44,392 nt of DNA from Flavobacteriales bacterium (GTDB lineage: Bacteria; Bacteroidota; Bacteroidia; Flavobacteriales_D; Crocinitomicaceae): NCBI GenBank assembly GCA_947488235.1, contig CANLAQ010000021.1:1-44392 (forward strand), given 5' to 3'. Under the pieces are notes generated by a model. It did no database searches. It was not told where the DNA came from and saw only the letters and a list, made by a program, of their open reading frames with translations. Shown one piece after another: positions 25,547 to 33,776 of the stretch. A program made the position numbers and the translations under genes. Numbering within the stretch: position 1 is the first letter of the stretch; each line of letters starts with the position of its first letter.

Positions 25547-27442
25547 TTAAAAACAGTCTTTTTTAATTTCAGCGACAATTTCTGGATTTAGTAAGGTCGA
25601 AATATCTCCAAAATTGGTAAAATCACCCTCTGCAATTTTTCTTAAAATCCTTCGCATTATTTTACCTGATCGTGTTTTTGGCAGTCCAGTTGTAAATTGA
25701 ATTTTATCTAATTTTGCAATAGGCCCAATTTGTTCTGTTATAATTTGATTGATTTCTTTCCGCAACGCATCCTGATCTTTATGTTCTTCTTTTAAAATAA
25801 CAAAACCATATAGTGCATTTCCTTTAATATCATGTGGGAAGCCTACAATCGCAGATTCTGCTACAAATGGATGATCGTTTATGGCCTCCTCTATTGGACC
25901 TGTTCCTAAATTATGTCCAGATACAATTATTACATCATCTACTCTTCCTGTAATTCTATAATAAGCATCCTCATCGCGTAAGGCTCCGTCTCCAGTGAAA
26001 TAGTAACCTGGAAATGCAGTAAAATAAGTATCTTTATAGCGCTGATGGTCACCCCAAATGGTTCTTGCAATTGATGGCCAAGGCTCTTTAATACAAAGAC
26101 TACCACTTACATTATCTCCGATAATTTCTTTTTTTGCTTCGTCTAACAGCGCAACTTGTATTCCAGGTAAAGGCAAGGTAGCAAAAGCAGGTTTTAATTT
26201 TGTTATGTTCGGAAGTGGTGAAATGAGTATTCCTCCTGTCTCAGTCTGCCACCAAGTATCTACAATAGGACAATTTCCCTTTCCGATGTTCTCGTGATAC
26301 CAATACCACGCTTCATCATTGATGGGTTCTCCAACGGATCCTAAAATGCGTAAACTTTTTAAACTGTATTTTTCCACCCATGATAAGGATTCTTTGGCAA
26401 GCGAACGAATAGCAGTAGGGGCAGTGTACAAATGACTGACATGATGTTTATCAATGACTTCCCAAAAGCGTCCGAAATCTGGATGCGAAGGAATTCCTTC
26501 AAAAAGTACAGTGGTTGCTCCATTTAATAAAGCGCCATACACCAGGTAGGAATGCCCTGTAATCCAACCTATATCAGCGGTGCACCAAAAGATATCTTTA
26601 TCTTGATAATCAAAAACATTTTGAAAGGTATAAGCTGTATAGACCATATATCCTCCTGTGGTGTGCATCATTCCTTTTGGCTTTCCGGTAGATCCAGAGG
26701 TGTAAAGTATGAATAAAGGGTCTTCAGAGTCCATAGGTTCAGCCTTACAAATGGAACTTACTTTTTGTAATGCATCTTCTACATAGACATCACGGCCAGA
26801 AAGCATGTTTATGGAAGTAAAAGTTCGTTTTACAACTAGAGCACTTGTGATGGTTGGACAAGTAAGTAGAGCCTCATCAACTATTGATTTGAGGTCAATC
26901 GATTTGGAACCTCTAAATCCACCATCAGCAGTAATGATCATTTTACAGGAGCAATCTTGAATGCGAGTAGCCAGTGCGTTGGCTGAAAATCCTGCAAAAA
27001 CAACTGAATGTATAGCACCAATTCTTGCACAAGCCAGAACGCTAATCGCCAATTCTGGAATCATTGGAAGATAAATACAAACACGATCTCCTTTTTTAAT
27101 TCCTTTTGCTTTGAACACATTGGCCATTTGAGATACTCGAGAATGTAATTCTGTGTAGGAAATGTGTTGTGCTTTTTCTTTTGGATCATTCGGTTCGAAA
27201 ATCAGCGCCGTTTGAGCACCTTTATTCTCTAAATGACGATCTAAACAGTTGAAAGATATATTCGTTTTCCCTCCTTTAAACCATGAAAATTCAGCTTGCT
27301 CCATATTGCAATCCATTACTTTTTCCCATGGGGTAAACCAATGAAAATTTTCAGCGATTTTCCCCCAAAAAACTTCAGGATCTGACGCTGCATTTTCACG
27401 GGCGTTTTGGTATTCCGTAATCGTTTTAAGGTGGTAAGGCAT
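25547..27442 (-). CDS. acs: Acetyl-CoA synthetase (AMP-forming)
   Basis: The 631-residue enzyme is a typical full-length Acs. It carries the adenylate motif YTSGSTGKPKGMMHTTGGY, the WWQTETGG motif that shapes the acetyl pocket, the hinge GRVDDVIIVSGHNLGT, and the catalytic lysine K594 in PKTRSGKIMRRILRKI, the lysine controlled by acetylation in homologues. It activates acetate with ATP and joins it to CoA in the cytoplasm, supplying acetyl-CoA to the TCA cycle. No acetyltransferase or deacetylase gene is nearby. It is divergent from the FISUMP lipoprotein and convergent with AMP nucleosidase. AMP, its product, is the substrate of that neighbour, but the convergent layout makes co-regulation unlikely. 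Confidence 0.96.
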   Translation of the reverse strand: MPYHLKTITEYQNARENAASDPEVFWGKIAENFHWFTPWEKVMDCNMEQAEFSWFKGGKTNISFNCLDRHLENKGAQTALIFEPNDPKEKAQHISYTELHSRVSQMANVFKAKGIKKGDRVCIYLPMIPELAISVLACARIGAIHSVVFAGFSANALATRIQDCSCKMIITADGGFRGSKSIDLKSIVDEALLTCPTITSALVVKRTFTSINMLSGRDVYVEDALQKVSSICKAEPMDSEDPLFILYTSGSTGKPKGMMHTTGGYMVYTAYTFQNVFDYQDKDIFWCTADIGWITGHSYLVYGALLNGATTVLFEGIPSHPDFGRFWEVIDKHHVSHLYTAPTAIRSLAKESLSWVEKYSLKSLRILGSVGEPINDEAWYWYHENIGKGNCPIVDTWWQTETGGILISPLPNITKLKPAFATLPLPGIQVALLDEAKKEIIGDNVSGSLCIKEPWPSIARTIWGDHQRYKDTYFTAFPGYYFTGDGALRDEDAYYRITGRVDDVIIVSGHNLGTGPIEEAINDHPFVAESAIVGFPHDIKGNALYGFVILKEEHKDQDALRKEINQIITEQIGPIAKLDKIQFTTGLPKTRSGKIMRRILRKIAEGDFTNFGDISTLLNPEIVAEIKKDCF

Positions 27443-27563
27443 TGGTTAAGAATTTTAAGTAAAAATAATGATAATTGACCAATAACTTAATTATAATTTC
27501 GAATAAAGTAATCAATTTCAAATAGTTTACTACCTTTAAAATCTACTTATAAAACCAATAAAA

Positions 27564-28199
27564 ATGAAATCAATATTTAGATTTTTCTCGGTAATTATAT
27601 TTTTAGCAATTTCAAATTCTTGCGTTCAAAAAGATCCCAATTCAATTAAAATAGGAACGCAAATCTGGTCATCGATAAACTTAAATGTGGATCATTTTAG
27701 AAATGGCGATGCTATTCCTCATGCTAAATCAAGTGAACAATGGATGAAGGCAGGTGAAAACAAAACTCCCGCTTGGTGTTATTATGATAATGATGTGAAG
27801 AATGCAAAAAAACATGGAAAGCTATACAATTGGTATGCAGTAGTTGATCCGCGCGGATTAGCACCTAAAGGTTGGCATGTCCCAACTGATGTGGAATGGA
27901 AAAAATTAAGTGATTTTTTAGGAGGGGATACAGTGGCAGGAACAAAAATGAAAAACAATTCGGGCTGGGATGCTAATGGTTCAGGAGATAACAGTACAGG
28001 ATTTACCGGTCTACCTGGAGGTTGTCGCCTACACTACGGTGGTTTTAGTAATATGGGGAATGATGGAAGTTGGTGGAGTCAAACCGAAGATGATGCTGAA
28101 AATGCTTGGTATCGTGATCTAAACAGCAGTCTTCCCAATCTTTATTCTTACAGTAGTTTCAAGGATTACGGTTTCTCAGTTCGTTGTGTAAAGGATTGA
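27564..28199 (+). CDS. Fibrobacter-type major paralogous domain (FISUMP) lipoprotein
   Basis: The 211-residue product has a lipoprotein signal (MKSIFRFFSVIIFLAISNSC, Cys20). The mature part is one FISUMP domain (TIGR02145 type): IKIGTQIWSSINLNVDHFRNG, CYYDND, GKLYNWYAVVDPRGLAPKGWHVPTDVEW, SGWDANG, GLPGGCR, WWSQTEDD and the closing FSVRCVKD. These domains have a C-type-lectin/sulfatase-modifying-factor-like look and occur in surface proteins of Bacteroidota and Fibrobacteres; their ligands are not established. It should be anchored to the outer or inner membrane by lipid. A TACCTTTA at 27531-27538 is a plausible -7 element 25 bases before the ATG, though without a clear -33. Confidence 0.9.
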   Translation: MKSIFRFFSVIIFLAISNSCVQKDPNSIKIGTQIWSSINLNVDHFRNGDAIPHAKSSEQWMKAGENKTPAWCYYDNDVKNAKKHGKLYNWYAVVDPRGLAPKGWHVPTDVEWKKLSDFLGGDTVAGTKMKNNSGWDANGSGDNSTGFTGLPGGCRLHYGGFSNMGNDGSWWSQTEDDAENAWYRDLNSSLPNLYSYSSFKDYGFSVRCVKD

Positions 28200-28206
28200 G
28201 CGAAAC

Positions 28207-28260
28207 AAGGGTCATCGAGCGGAGTCGAGAAGAGCCTGTCTATGTAAGTCGAGATGCCCT
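28207..28260 (+). repeat. Dispersed TCGAG-type repeat
   Basis: Just after the FISUMP stop lies GGGTCATCGAGCGGAGTCGAGA (start about 28209) and, 16 bases on, AAGTCGAGATGCCC. The outer parts are imperfect complements (GGGTCATCGA against TCGAGATGCCC), so it can fold into a hairpin. I recognise the ATCGAGCGGAGTCGAGA signature as a repeat seen in many Bacteroidota genomes. It could act as transcript 3'-end structure for the lipoprotein gene. Confidence 0.55.
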
Positions 28261-28279
28261 TTCAAACAAAAATAATTTC

Positions 28280-28287
28280 TATCTTTA
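28280..28287 (+). promoter_or_regulatory. Possible -7 element of the micro-ORF
   Basis: TATCTTTA resembles TAnnTTTG and ends 4 bases before the ATG at 28292, the same spacing as at the DEAD-box helicase gene. A good TTG -33 is not visible. Confidence 0.35.
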
Positions 28288-28291
28288 CTTC

Positions 28292-28390
28292 ATGAATTGG
28301 AAAGAAGCTGTACGGAATTATTTTCCTGATTTATGGCAATATTTGGTCATAATCGTAATTATAATCCTTGCGGCAATTTTTATTCTTTAA
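28292..28390 (+). CDS. Small single-pass membrane protein, 32 residues
   Basis: ATG at 28292 opens a 32-codon frame: an amphipathic N-terminus MNWKEAVRNYFPDLWQ followed by a strong hydrophobic helix YLVIIVIIILAAIFIL up to the stop. A longer frame from 28184 exists, but its first 36 codons run through the end of the FISUMP gene and the dispersed repeat, so it is not credible. A -7-like element lies 4 bases before the ATG, and the T9SS gene starts 33 bases after the stop. Translation is plausible but unproven; the topology would be N-in/C-out or a tail-anchored form. No family is recognisable at this length. Confidence 0.45.
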   Translation: MNWKEAVRNYFPDLWQYLVIIVIIILAAIFIL

Positions 28391-28423
28391 CAGGATGTAA
28401 AAACCACATTAATTTTTATTGCT

Positions 28424-30763
28424 ATGAAAGCATTTCGATTAGTTACTTTTTTATTGTGTTTTCTTCCTAGTTATTTCTTCGCTCAATTAAATGTCGATTC
28501 CTTATCACACATCAACTATCAACAGTTACATGGCGCCAATTTAAATGATGTTTGGGGCTATGTTGATGAATTAGGTAATGAATATGCCATAGTTGGAACC
28601 TCTGAAGGGACTTCAATTGTTGATGTTACTGTTCCTACCAATCCTGTTGAGGTTTTTTGGCTTCCAGGTTCTTCCTCTATTTGGAGAGATCCTTCTGTTC
28701 ATGGCGATTTTGCCTATGTGACCACGGAAGCGAATGATGGTTTGCTAATTATAGATTTAAGTCCTTTGCCACAATCTACGAATCTCACAACGACGCTCTA
28801 TACCGGTCCTACCAATAATCCATGGCAATCTGCTCATACCTGTTTTGTAGATGCATCGGGTTATGCCTATATATTTGGTGCCAATCGAGGGAATAAGGGA
28901 GTGATTATGTTGGATGTTTTTACCAATCCAATGGCGCCAATCGAAGTGGGCACTTTTGATAATTGGTATTGTCACGATGGCTTTGTTCGAAATGATACGA
29001 TGTATTTGGCGCATATTTATGATGGATTTATCAGTATCGTCGAGGTTAGTGATAAGGCAAATCCTTTGCTGCTAGGCACAAAAAACACTCCTGGTAATTT
29101 TGCACACAATGTTTGGCCTTCCACAAATGGACAATTTGTTTTTACTACTGATGAGGTAAGCGGAGCTTATATAGCTGCCTATGACATTTCGATTCCAACC
29201 AATATTGTCGAAGTAGATAAAACTCAAAATTCACCAGGCGCTGGAGTAATTCCTCATAATACACATGTCTTAGGAGATTATCTAGTCACGAGTTATTATT
29301 CAGATGGAATTGTGATTCATGATATTACGCATCCAAACAACATAATAAAGGTCGGACAATACGATACTTATCCGGGTCAAACTATTGGTTTTGATGGCTG
29401 CTGGGGTGTATATCCATTTTTACCATCAGGTACTATTCTAGCGGCAGACATTACTCAAGGTCTTTTTGTTCTGGGTCCTCAATATCAAAAAGCAAGTTAT
29501 TTGGAAGGGGTATTGACTGATGCGCTAACAAATCTGCCTCTCGACAATGTAGCGGTTCAAATACTTATAAATGATCAAACAGACAATACTAATGTTATAG
29601 GAGCTTATGCTACAGGAATGTTTTATCAAGGAGCTGTTCAAGTATCATATTCTAAAGTAGGCTATTTTCCTAAAGTAGAAGATGTGATTTTGATTCAAGG
29701 ACAAGTGGTACTTCATGATGTGCAATTGTTGCCCATTCCTCCTTATAATCTTACCGTGCTCGTTACCGAAATAGGGACAGGTTTACCCATTTATGATGCT
29801 CAAATAAAACTAATCGCTCCGCTTCTGACGCATACAGGTCTAACCAATGCGATTGGGGAAGAGGATTTCACGCTTTATTATCAAGAGAATTATAAGGTAA
29901 TGGTCGGCAAATGGGGCTATATCAGCAATTGCTATGAGCAATTGATTGATGCAACAACAGGTCAAATTAATGTGCAATTGGAACCTGGTTATTATGACGA
30001 TTTTGAATTTGATTTTTCTTGGGGTGTTTCAGGAAATGCCATAACAGGTATTTGGGAAAGGGGAATTCCTAATGCCACGGACAGTGGATCTGCACCTAGC
30101 GAAGATGCGCCTTTTGATTGTGGTTCTATGGCTTTTGTAACGGGAAACAACCCAAATCTTCATCCTGACTTTGATGATGTTGATGAAGGAAGTACGGTTT
30201 TGAGTTCTCCTTCGATGGATTTAACGGGCTACTCTAATCCACATTTTAATTTTGCCCGCACTTTTTATTGTGATTATGGTCCTAATTTGATAGATGACAC
30301 GCTCAAAATTTATGCTTCCAATGGAACGAATACGGTGTTGATTGATCAAATTGTTGCTCCTCAAGGTGCTCCGGCTACTTGGGAAATGAAAAGTGTTTCA
30401 TTGAATGGATTGTTGCCCATTACCTCTTCCATGCAAATTGTGGTGAGGATTTCTGATGAAGATCCAAACTTTAATGTAACCGAAGCTAGTTTTGACTATT
30501 TCTCTGTCACAAATAATAATGTTAGTGCATTGCCAAATATTGAAAAATCTCCTTTAATGGCTTATCCAAATCCAAGTACGGGACTAATTTCTGTTCAAGG
30601 TGTTTCACCTAATGAAGTTTTGTCTGTATTCGATATTCGAGGAGTATTAGTTTTTAAAGTTATTCCTAATAGTGATAATTATACGCTTGATTTAAGTGCT
30701 TTTTCCGGTTCTGTTTTTATGCTGAAAAATGGAAGTAATACACTTCGTATCTTAAAGTATTAA
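28424..30763 (+). CDS. Choice-of-anchor B family T9SS surface protein
   Basis: The 779-residue protein has a signal peptide (1-20, ending SYFFAQ). Residues about 30-350 form a choice-of-anchor B beta-propeller of LVIVD-like repeats (EYAIVGTSEGTSIVDVT, HGDFAYVTTEANDGLLIIDLS, NTHVLGDYLVTSYYSDGIVIHDIT). Two carboxypeptidase-regulatory-like domains follow (about 360-435, YLEGVLTDALTNLPLDNVAVQI; about 442-520, YNLTVLVTEIGTGLPIYDAQIKL). A jelly-roll domain of choice-of-anchor J type (about 525-700, YYDDFEFDFSWGVSG) precedes the type A sorting domain (about 711-779, AYPNPSTG to LRILKY). T9SS export to the surface is well supported by the sorting domain; the ligand is unknown. The same frame gives a complete, undamaged composite. 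It may be cotranscribed with the micro-ORF upstream. Confidence 0.9.
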   Translation: MKAFRLVTFLLCFLPSYFFAQLNVDSLSHINYQQLHGANLNDVWGYVDELGNEYAIVGTSEGTSIVDVTVPTNPVEVFWLPGSSSIWRDPSVHGDFAYVTTEANDGLLIIDLSPLPQSTNLTTTLYTGPTNNPWQSAHTCFVDASGYAYIFGANRGNKGVIMLDVFTNPMAPIEVGTFDNWYCHDGFVRNDTMYLAHIYDGFISIVEVSDKANPLLLGTKNTPGNFAHNVWPSTNGQFVFTTDEVSGAYIAAYDISIPTNIVEVDKTQNSPGAGVIPHNTHVLGDYLVTSYYSDGIVIHDITHPNNIIKVGQYDTYPGQTIGFDGCWGVYPFLPSGTILAADITQGLFVLGPQYQKASYLEGVLTDALTNLPLDNVAVQILINDQTDNTNVIGAYATGMFYQGAVQVSYSKVGYFPKVEDVILIQGQVVLHDVQLLPIPPYNLTVLVTEIGTGLPIYDAQIKLIAPLLTHTGLTNAIGEEDFTLYYQENYKVMVGKWGYISNCYEQLIDATTGQINVQLEPGYYDDFEFDFSWGVSGNAITGIWERGIPNATDSGSAPSEDAPFDCGSMAFVTGNNPNLHPDFDDVDEGSTVLSSPSMDLTGYSNPHFNFARTFYCDYGPNLIDDTLKIYASNGTNTVLIDQIVAPQGAPATWEMKSVSLNGLLPITSSMQIVVRISDEDPNFNVTEASFDYFSVTNNNVSALPNIEKSPLMAYPNPSTGLISVQGVSPNEVLSVFDIRGVLVFKVIPNSDNYTLDLSAFSGSVFMLKNGSNTLRILKY

Positions 30764-30822
30764 AGGGATTTTTTTTAAGTGGTGTCTCTTTAATCTTTTA
30801 ATAAATAGTATTTTTACTTTCT

Positions 30823-31782
30823 ATGATAGAAAATGAATTAAATGTTTCAATAGTAATTCCCCTTTATAATGAGGAAGAATCTCTTCCTGAATTGTTTTCG
30901 TGGATTCAAAAAGTGCTTTCTGAAGCACGCTTAAGTTATGAGTTAATTCTTGTAGATGATGGAAGCACGGACAAATCATGGCAAGTAATTCAATCTTTAG
31001 CGGCTGAACATAAAGAAATAAAAGCAATTCAATTTCAACGCAATTATGGTAAGTCAGCAGCTTTGCAAAAAGGTTTTGAAGTAGTTAGTGGAACTGTTGT
31101 GCTGACTATGGATGCCGATTTACAAGATTCTCCGGAGGAAATTCCAGCATTGTTTGAGATGATAACCCAAGAGGGATTTGATGTGGTGTCAGGTTGGAAG
31201 AAAAAACGCCATGATCCATTAACCAAAACAATTCCAACCAAATTATACAATTGGGCGGCAAGGCGCATAACAGGGATTCATTTACATGATTTTAATTGTG
31301 GAATAAAAGCGTATCGCTTAGCAGTGGTTAAAAGCATTGAATTGTACGGTGATATGCATCGTTATATTCCTGCTTTGGCTAAATATGCGGGCTTTAAAAA
31401 TATTGGCGAAAAAGTAGTGCAACACCAAGCAAGAAAGTTTGGCTATACTAAGTTTGGGATCAATCGTTTTTTAAACGGTCCACTTGATTTAATGACGGTT
31501 GCCTTCTTAGGGAAGTTTGGTAAAAAACCGATGCACTTTTTTGGTGCACTTGGAACACTTATGTTCTTCATCGGTGCTTTACTCGCTTTGTACCTAGGCA
31601 TCGATAAATTATTTTTCCATAAATCAGCTCAATTATTGGCCAGTAGAACTGCTTTTTTACTCGCTCTTGTTGCCATGATAATTGGTGTTCAGTTTTTTAT
31701 GACAGGTTTTATAGCTGAAATTATGGGTAGAAATTCTTCTTCAAGAAATAATTACCTCATTCAACAAAAAATTGCTTGTTAA
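30823..31782 (+). CDS. GT2 family glycosyltransferase with C-terminal membrane pair (GtrB/DPM1-like)
   Basis: The 319-residue protein has a GT-A domain with VIPLYNEEESLPELF, D45/D46 in LVDDGSTD, the metal-binding DAD at 97-99 in TMDADLQDSPEEIP, and NCGIKAYR. Two hydrophobic segments close the protein (about 236-258 and 272-300). This layout is that of polyprenyl-phosphate glycosyltransferases (GtrB, DPM1, YkcC), which move a sugar from a nucleotide donor onto a lipid phosphate at the cytoplasmic face. The sugar is not predictable. A TATTTTTA six bases before the ATG may be its -7 element. Its stop overlaps the next ATG by one base (TAATG), so it begins a translationally coupled run. Confidence 0.92.
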   Translation: MIENELNVSIVIPLYNEEESLPELFSWIQKVLSEARLSYELILVDDGSTDKSWQVIQSLAAEHKEIKAIQFQRNYGKSAALQKGFEVVSGTVVLTMDADLQDSPEEIPALFEMITQEGFDVVSGWKKKRHDPLTKTIPTKLYNWAARRITGIHLHDFNCGIKAYRLAVVKSIELYGDMHRYIPALAKYAGFKNIGEKVVQHQARKFGYTKFGINRFLNGPLDLMTVAFLGKFGKKPMHFFGALGTLMFFIGALLALYLGIDKLFFHKSAQLLASRTAFLLALVAMIIGVQFFMTGFIAEIMGRNSSSRNNYLIQQKIAC

Positions 31783-32327
31783 TGTTGCCTTTAACTATTG
31801 ATCAACATTGGACTCTTTTCTTAGATCGAGATGGAGTGATTAATAAACGAATTTTTGGTGGGTATATATTGGAGGAATCAGCCTTTGTCTTTAATGAAGG
31901 TGCACTTGAGGCGCTAACGATATTAAATAAAGTTTTTGGTAAGATTGTTGTTGTAACCAATCAACAATGTATCGGTAAAAAATTATTAAGCATGGATCAA
32001 TTGAACCAAATTCATGAGCTTATGCGCACTCAAATTACAACTGTTGGTGGAAGAATTGATGGCGTGTATTTTGCCCCAGAATTAAAAAACGAAATACATT
32101 CAACTAGGAAACCTGCTGCTGCAATGGCAATGCAAGCAAAAAAAGATTTCCCTGAAATAGATTTTTCTAAATCAATCATGATTGGTGACACAGATACAGA
32201 TATTATTTTTGGAAAAAATTTAGGAATGAAAACAGGCTTAATTATTTCTAAAGAAGTCATAAGGGAACAAGCAGATTTTCAATTTAATTCACTTTTAGAT
32301 TTCGCATTATGCTTCGATATGTATTGA
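31782..32327 (+). CDS. HAD-IIIA phosphatase, GmhB-like (sugar bisphosphate phosphatase)
   Basis: The 181-residue enzyme starts at ATG 31782 (overlapping the previous stop); an upstream TTG at 31776 is less likely. It has HAD motif I D15/D17 in FLDRDGVIN, motif II VVVTNQQ, RKPAAAMA in place of motif III, and motif IV IMIGDTDTDIIFGKNLG. The family removes a phosphate from histidinol phosphate or from D-glycero-D-manno-heptose 1,7-bisphosphate. The four-Cys zinc loop usual in GmhB is not evident between motifs II and III. In this glycan setting a sugar-phosphate substrate fits better than histidine synthesis. It overlaps the next gene by 19 bases. Confidence 0.82.
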   Translation: MLPLTIDQHWTLFLDRDGVINKRIFGGYILEESAFVFNEGALEALTILNKVFGKIVVVTNQQCIGKKLLSMDQLNQIHELMRTQITTVGGRIDGVYFAPELKNEIHSTRKPAAAMAMQAKKDFPEIDFSKSIMIGDTDTDIIFGKNLGMKTGLIISKEVIREQADFQFNSLLDFALCFDMY

Positions 32328-33067
32328 GTTTATGCTTCCTATTTAGTTTTCTATTGATTGGGTTTTCTCAAGTGAATAAAACGGATACTAAAGGCAACAA
32401 GCAAGGGGTTTGGAAGAAATATTATCCCAATACGCAAGTGCTGCAATATGAAGGTCAATTTCTCAATAACCAACCAATGGGTGAATTTCGTTACTACTAT
32501 CCCTCTGGAAAAGTAAAAGCGGTGCTCCAACATGAAAAGAACACAAAAAAAACAGCAGCTTGGTTTTATTTTGAAAATGAGCAATTAATGTCCGAAGGAA
32601 ATTATTTGGATATGAAGAAAGATGCAGTTTGGATAAATTATTCTCCCGAAGGTTATATTATTTCTAAAGAAAGTTATTTAAATGATAAACTGAATGGTGT
32701 TAGGCTCAGTTATTATCTCGAAGGTCAAGAAGAAGATGCTCCTAAGGTTTTAAATACAGCCATTTATAAGGATAGTTTGCTCGATGGTACTTTCACAGGG
32801 TATTTTTCTAATGGAAAGGTGATGCTCACTGGTAAGTATAGCGGTGGAGAAAAAATTGAAATTTGGTCTTCTTATCACCCCAATGGTACTTTGAGTTCCA
32901 CGGAAAGATATAAGCAAGGAAAATTACATGGTTGGATCTTGAGTTATGATCAAGATGGTACTCAAATTAGCAAGATTCTTTTTAATTTAGGGGAAAAGTT
33001 ATCGGGCGAAGCGTTAGATAAATATTTGGAAAATTGTACTAAAAAAGGAATTGATCCTAATGAATAA
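32309..33067 (+). CDS. Exported MORN-type (YwqK-like) repeat protein
   Basis: The 252-residue product has a signal peptide (MLRYVLSLCFLFSFLLIGFSQ). At least seven MORN-variant units follow, of the form G.W..Y...G.......Y..G: KQGVWKKYYPNTQVLQYEGQF, MGEFRYYYPSGKVKA, AAWFYFENEQLMSEGNY, NGVRLSYY, DGTFTGYFSNGKVMLTGKY, IWSSYHPNGTLSSTERY, HGWILSYDQDG. Homologues are often labelled as YwqK antitoxins, but an exported repeat protein with no toxin partner is not an antitoxin. The repeats probably form an extended beta sheet for binding in the periplasm or at the outer membrane. The ATG lies 19 bases inside the previous gene, and its end overlaps the next by 8 bases. Confidence 0.82.
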   Translation: MLRYVLSLCFLFSFLLIGFSQVNKTDTKGNKQGVWKKYYPNTQVLQYEGQFLNNQPMGEFRYYYPSGKVKAVLQHEKNTKKTAAWFYFENEQLMSEGNYLDMKKDAVWINYSPEGYIISKESYLNDKLNGVRLSYYLEGQEEDAPKVLNTAIYKDSLLDGTFTGYFSNGKVMLTGKYSGGEKIEIWSSYHPNGTLSSTERYKQGKLHGWILSYDQDGTQISKILFNLGEKLSGEALDKYLENCTKKGIDPNE

Positions 33068-33734
33068 ATTTTTAACATTTTCATTTTTCATCTTGATTTT
33101 GCTCTCTTGCAAAAAAGATATTCCCCAACCTTATAATTCATATGACACCTATTTCGGTTTAATAAAAGGGAATTATGTGTTGTATGAGGTTGTTGAAATT
33201 ACGCATGATGAAAATGCCTTCGTTCAACACGATACATTGCGCTATCAGTTAAAAACATTAATAGGGGATACGCTTTATGATAATTCTGGTCGCATTGCCA
33301 ATAGGTTCTTTCGCTCCAAAAGACCAAATGCTAATGCTCCTTGGAGTATTACAGATGTTTGGACGACAATTATTGCTGATAATAAAGCGGAATTGGTCGA
33401 GGAAAATCAAAGAATAGTCAAATTAATTTTTCCTTTTTCTAAGCAAATGACTTGGAATAGCAATCAATTTAATCCCAATGCTGCGAATGCATGCTTCTAT
33501 AGTTCTATCGATTATAGTGCTTTTATTGGGACCTTTCCATTTGATCACTTAGTGCAAGTGGAACAAGCGGATGAAAGAAATCTGGTAGTTTACAAGCGGC
33601 AATTTGAGGTGTACGCGGAGAATATTGGCCTGGTTAGGAAGTATTACAAGGATTTAAATATCGCCAATTTTGATACTTTAAATATCAAATCAGGTAAGGA
33701 ATTATTCATGGAAGTTATTGGGTATGGAAATTAA
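33060..33734 (+). CDS. Hypothetical lipoprotein
   Basis: The 224-residue product starts at ATG 33060, inside the last codons of the preceding gene; a TTG at 33051 is the rejected alternative. The signal MNKFLTFSFFILILLSC has a lipobox ending at Cys17 with KKD after it, the Bacteroidota inner/outer membrane lipoprotein look. The mature part is beta-rich (GNYVLYEVVEITHDENAFVQHDTLRYQLKTLIGDTL) with an internal Cys. I recognise no family with certainty; the YNSYDTYFGLIKGNYVLYEV opening resembles lipoproteins of unknown function in flavobacteria. Its stop is 42 bases before the preferred start of the GT9 gene, with a promoter-like pair in that gap. Confidence 0.72.
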   Translation: MNKFLTFSFFILILLSCKKDIPQPYNSYDTYFGLIKGNYVLYEVVEITHDENAFVQHDTLRYQLKTLIGDTLYDNSGRIANRFFRSKRPNANAPWSITDVWTTIIADNKAELVEENQRIVKLIFPFSKQMTWNSNQFNPNAANACFYSSIDYSAFIGTFPFDHLVQVEQADERNLVVYKRQFEVYAENIGLVRKYYKDLNIANFDTLNIKSGKELFMEVIGYGN

Positions 33735-33738
33735 TTTC

Positions 33739-33767
33739 TTGAAATTGAAGTCAATCCATTATTTTTG
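33739..33767 (+). promoter_or_regulatory. Probable internal promoter ahead of the GT9 gene
   Basis: TTG at 33739-33741 and TATTTTTG at 33760-33767 (exact TAnnTTTG) have an 18-base spacer. The next ATG is at 33777, 9 bases on. It would allow the two glycosyltransferases to be transcribed apart from the genes upstream. Confidence 0.6.
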
Positions 33768-33776
33768 TCAAAACAC

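Noticed and set aside
32309..33067. Reading the MORN-type protein as a toxin-antitoxin antitoxin
   Set aside because: It has a signal peptide, no toxin gene adjoins it, and the family name comes from automatic annotation. A binding scaffold is more likely.
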